The translations under genes were made by a program, and so were the position numbers. From Flavobacterium sp. (GTDB lineage: Bacteria > Bacteroidota > Bacteroidia > Flavobacteriales > Flavobacteriaceae), in NCBI RefSeq assembly GCF_027533505.1, contig NZ_JAPZUB010000010.1, forward strand, positions 29,575 through 93,574: a stretch of 64,000 bases of DNA, given 5' to 3'. Under the pieces are notes generated by a model. That model ran no database searches and was not told the origin of the DNA. It saw only the letters and a list, made by a program, of their open reading frames with translations. Of the stretch, positions 62,323-64,000 are shown in pieces. Each line of letters opens with the position of its first letter. Position 1 is the first letter of the stretch.

Positions 62323-62700
62323 ATGAAAGTAACCACGTTGGTTATCCGCATCCTTTTGGGTGGTTTAATGGTTTTTGCTTCCATTGCCTATTTTTTTAAC
62401 TTAGGAAATCCTGAACCTCCTGTGGGAAAAATGGCTCTTTTCATGGAAGGCCTGATGGCTTCACAGTACTTACTTCCCTTGGTAAAAGGAATTGAATTCC
62501 TCGCGGGATTGGCATTGCTCGGGGGCTTTTTTCCTCGAATCACTCCTCTAATTTTACTTCCTATAAGCCTAAATATTGCCTTGATTCACTTGTTTTTAGA
62601 TCCCAAAAATTTAGCTATTGCCTTTTTTGTTTTAGGGGCCAATATGTACTTAATTTTACAACAGTGGAACCATTATAAATCGCTTTTAAAAATTCGATAA
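62323..62700 (+). CDS. DoxX family membrane protein
   Basis: A 125-residue four-helix protein from ATG 62323 (the frame extends to 62269 across the promoter). It has LLGGLMVFASIAYFF, KMALFMEGLMASQYLLPLVKGIEFLAGLALL and a P.ILLPISLNIALIHLFLD segment, the usual DoxX/DUF6041 layout. Such proteins may help redox or quinone reactions at the inner membrane. Its TAA shares its last base with the ATG of the next gene. Confidence 0.75.
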   Translation: MKVTTLVIRILLGGLMVFASIAYFFNLGNPEPPVGKMALFMEGLMASQYLLPLVKGIEFLAGLALLGGFFPRITPLILLPISLNIALIHLFLDPKNLAIAFFVLGANMYLILQQWNHYKSLLKIR

Positions 62701-63578
62701 TGTTCAAATGGAGTTTAATTTTATGGTTCAGTGGTTTTAGTTTGTTTGGACAACCAGAACCCAACTTGGTTTTTGATGTGCATTATGGAGATGCGGTACA
62801 AGAATGGGTGGCGTTTCCGTCTTTAAAAAAACAAGGGCAATTTGTAGCGGGCTATCTTTATGTTTTGCCTCAGGAAGGAATTGTATTTCATTATCATACG
62901 AGCTTCCATTTGGGTACTTCCAACGAAATGGTACCCGACGGTATTGATACGCAAGAATTGAATCGTATTCGATTGGGACGGGCATACAACTTTAAAATGG
63001 CCCGATTACTAGAGCAACACCGGCAAAAATTGCAATTACCCCTTCAACCCCAAGGTTTTACATACCATTACGTAGCCGATGAAATGCAGCGCTATTATAT
63101 CACTGGAAAAGCACTAAATGCGGACCGAGAATTTGAACGGGCACAAGTGGTATTGGAGAAGGTCTACGAAAAGAATACGCATTACAGTGGTGTCGAATTG
63201 GAATTAGCCTACAGTTACAACGGCATTCGCAGGTACGATTTGACGATTACATTGTTGACCAAAGCCCTCGAAAATGATGCTTCGCAACCCTTATTTTACA
63301 AAGAATTGGCCTTTGCTTTTTTAAATTCGGGCATGATAACAATGGCAGAGAAAACCTACCAGCAATGTTTGGAAAAAACACAGGATAAAGGATTAAAAAG
63401 CGAAATTGGTTCCAGTATGGCCTATTATTTTTATCTCCAAAAAAAGGAAGAAAAATTTAAAGAATGGCGACAAGTGGTAGACCAAAACGCAGACTCTGGC
63501 TCGCAATACCAATTATTCATGCAACAATTGGAACGCAATTGGAACAATCGGCCTTCGCATGAAATGAAAAAACTCTAA
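62700..63578 (+). CDS. Secreted TPR-repeat protein
   Basis: A 292-residue protein with a signal peptide (FKWSLILWFSGFSLFGQ). The N-terminal part (20-115) is unassigned. Residues about 130-270 are helical pairs of TPR type (EFERAQVVLEKVYEKNTHYS, RRYDLTITLLTKALENDASQ, FLNSGMITMAEKTYQQCLEK). It is translationally coupled to the DoxX gene. Role unknown; TPRs suggest a scaffold in the periplasm. Confidence 0.78.
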   Translation: MFKWSLILWFSGFSLFGQPEPNLVFDVHYGDAVQEWVAFPSLKKQGQFVAGYLYVLPQEGIVFHYHTSFHLGTSNEMVPDGIDTQELNRIRLGRAYNFKMARLLEQHRQKLQLPLQPQGFTYHYVADEMQRYYITGKALNADREFERAQVVLEKVYEKNTHYSGVELELAYSYNGIRRYDLTITLLTKALENDASQPLFYKELAFAFLNSGMITMAEKTYQQCLEKTQDKGLKSEIGSSMAYYFYLQKKEEKFKEWRQVVDQNADSGSQYQLFMQQLERNWNNRPSHEMKKL

Positions 63579-63741
63579 ATGCTACTTTGTTAGTTTTAAG
63601 GGGAAAAATGTACGATTTATAGAGGTATTTTAACATTTTCACCTCAAAAAATCACTATTAAAGGTTAACTCATTGTAAATTATCAAAATTTATATTTTTT
63701 GTAAGTTTTTTTTTCTTAATTTTAGAAAAAAGAAAAAAGCT

Positions 63742-63867
63742 ATGCATGGAGTCGTCAATCAAGCCATTGAAGGTTTAATCGTTCAGCGCTTTGGTGCTGA
63801 GGCCTGGGATGAAATTCGTATCGCTTCAGCGTGTGCAGATACTACTTTTTACAACAATCATAATTAG
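63742..63867 (+). pseudogene. Truncated H-NOX (heme NO-binding) domain ORF, 41 codons
   Basis: ATG 63742 gives MHGVVNQAIEGLIVQRFGAE then AWDEIRIASACADTTFYNNH and a stop. This matches the first two helices of the H-NOX domain (MHG.VN.A...L....G...W..I), which normally runs about 180 residues and carries its heme-binding His near residue 100. Here the frame stops and a terminator follows within 16 nt. It may be a degraded gene or an actively expressed small protein. It is preceded by a T-rich stretch with no clear promoter. Confidence 0.6.
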
Positions 63868-63882
63868 TCATTCCTTAAAAAG

Positions 63883-63920
63883 CCACTATTTTAAATTTCG
63901 ATTAAAATAGTGGTTTTATT
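63883..63920 (+). terminator. Terminator after the short H-NOX ORF
   Basis: CCACTATTTTAA (63883-63894) pairs perfectly with TTAAAATAGTGG (63902-63913) around a 7-nt loop, then T4-A-T5. The last 80 bases of the window hold nothing recognised. Confidence 0.88.
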
Positions 63921-64000
63921 TTTAGTGAAAAAGTTGAACAATAATTGTAACCAAAAAATAATTAGTTCTTTAATTTGGTTAAATCGGAGCTTTAGATTGT

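Noticed and set aside
1..64000. tRNA, rRNA, tmRNA or riboswitch genes
   Set aside because: No stretch with a T-loop plus acceptor pairing, rRNA signature or known riboswitch core was recognised by eye; a covariance-model search would decide.

Overview
The window looks like a chromosome segment of a Bacteroidota bacterium, most likely a Flavobacterium-like member of the Flavobacteriaceae. The signs are a gingipain-like protease with a type IX secretion sorting domain, a mevalonate-pathway HMG-CoA synthase, TAnnTTTG-type promoter elements, almost no Shine-Dalgarno sequences, and many small outer-membrane or secreted proteins whose signal peptides end in AQ/GQ. No rRNA or tRNA gene was recognised.

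Region 1 (1-9.9 kb) is a tightly packed plus-strand operon: the 3' end of a GH130 glycoside phosphorylase/hydrolase, a two-domain glycosyltransferase, two tandem triple-BON proteins, a double UspA protein, an MlaE-MlaF-MlaD lipid-transport set and a small eRF1-like (baeRF-type) protein. It ends in a bidirectional terminator. A convergent DUF6629-like membrane protein and a Crp/Fnr regulator with a degenerate receiver domain follow. Fnr-type operators in the intergenic DNA suggest a stress or low-oxygen regulon.

Region 2 (9.9-15.3 kb) starts with about 1 kb of nested tandem repeats. Four genes follow (membrane protein, amidohydrolase, two hypotheticals) between two direct copies of a dispersed repeat.

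Region 3 (15.3-36.7 kb) is an AT-rich defence island. A type I restriction-modification system (hsdM, hsdS, hsdR) has been built up with a HEPN-domain gene between hsdM and hsdS. A three-gene module (putative ADP-ribosyltransferase-like toxin, unknown small protein, SecB-like chaperone) sits between two fragments of a HipA-like kinase gene. Accessory genes follow hsdR, including GIY-YIG/DUF4357 and DUF3800 proteins. Then come a nucleotidyltransferase/HTH toxin-antitoxin-like pair with its operators, a large SF1 helicase-nuclease and a DUF4062/AAA_4 gene broken by one in-frame stop. Remnants and repeat arrays show heavy turnover.

Region 4 (37-64 kb) is mostly core: T9SS protease, L-serine ammonia-lyase, panB, an RluA-type pseudouridine synthase, a DUF5723 protein, aldehyde dehydrogenase, a giant hybrid histidine kinase, HMG-CoA synthase, an esterase, a ComM/YifB-type ATPase, a membrane protein/XRE regulator pair, a pabB-tilS-dsbD operon, a DUF4349 lipoprotein, a DoxX protein and a TPR protein. 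At the right edge lies a 41-codon ORF matching only the start of an H-NOX domain.

The best candidates for something undescribed are the SecB-like three-gene module in the split kinase, the HEPN gene embedded in the type I system, and the Fnr-box/degenerate-receiver stress regulon.
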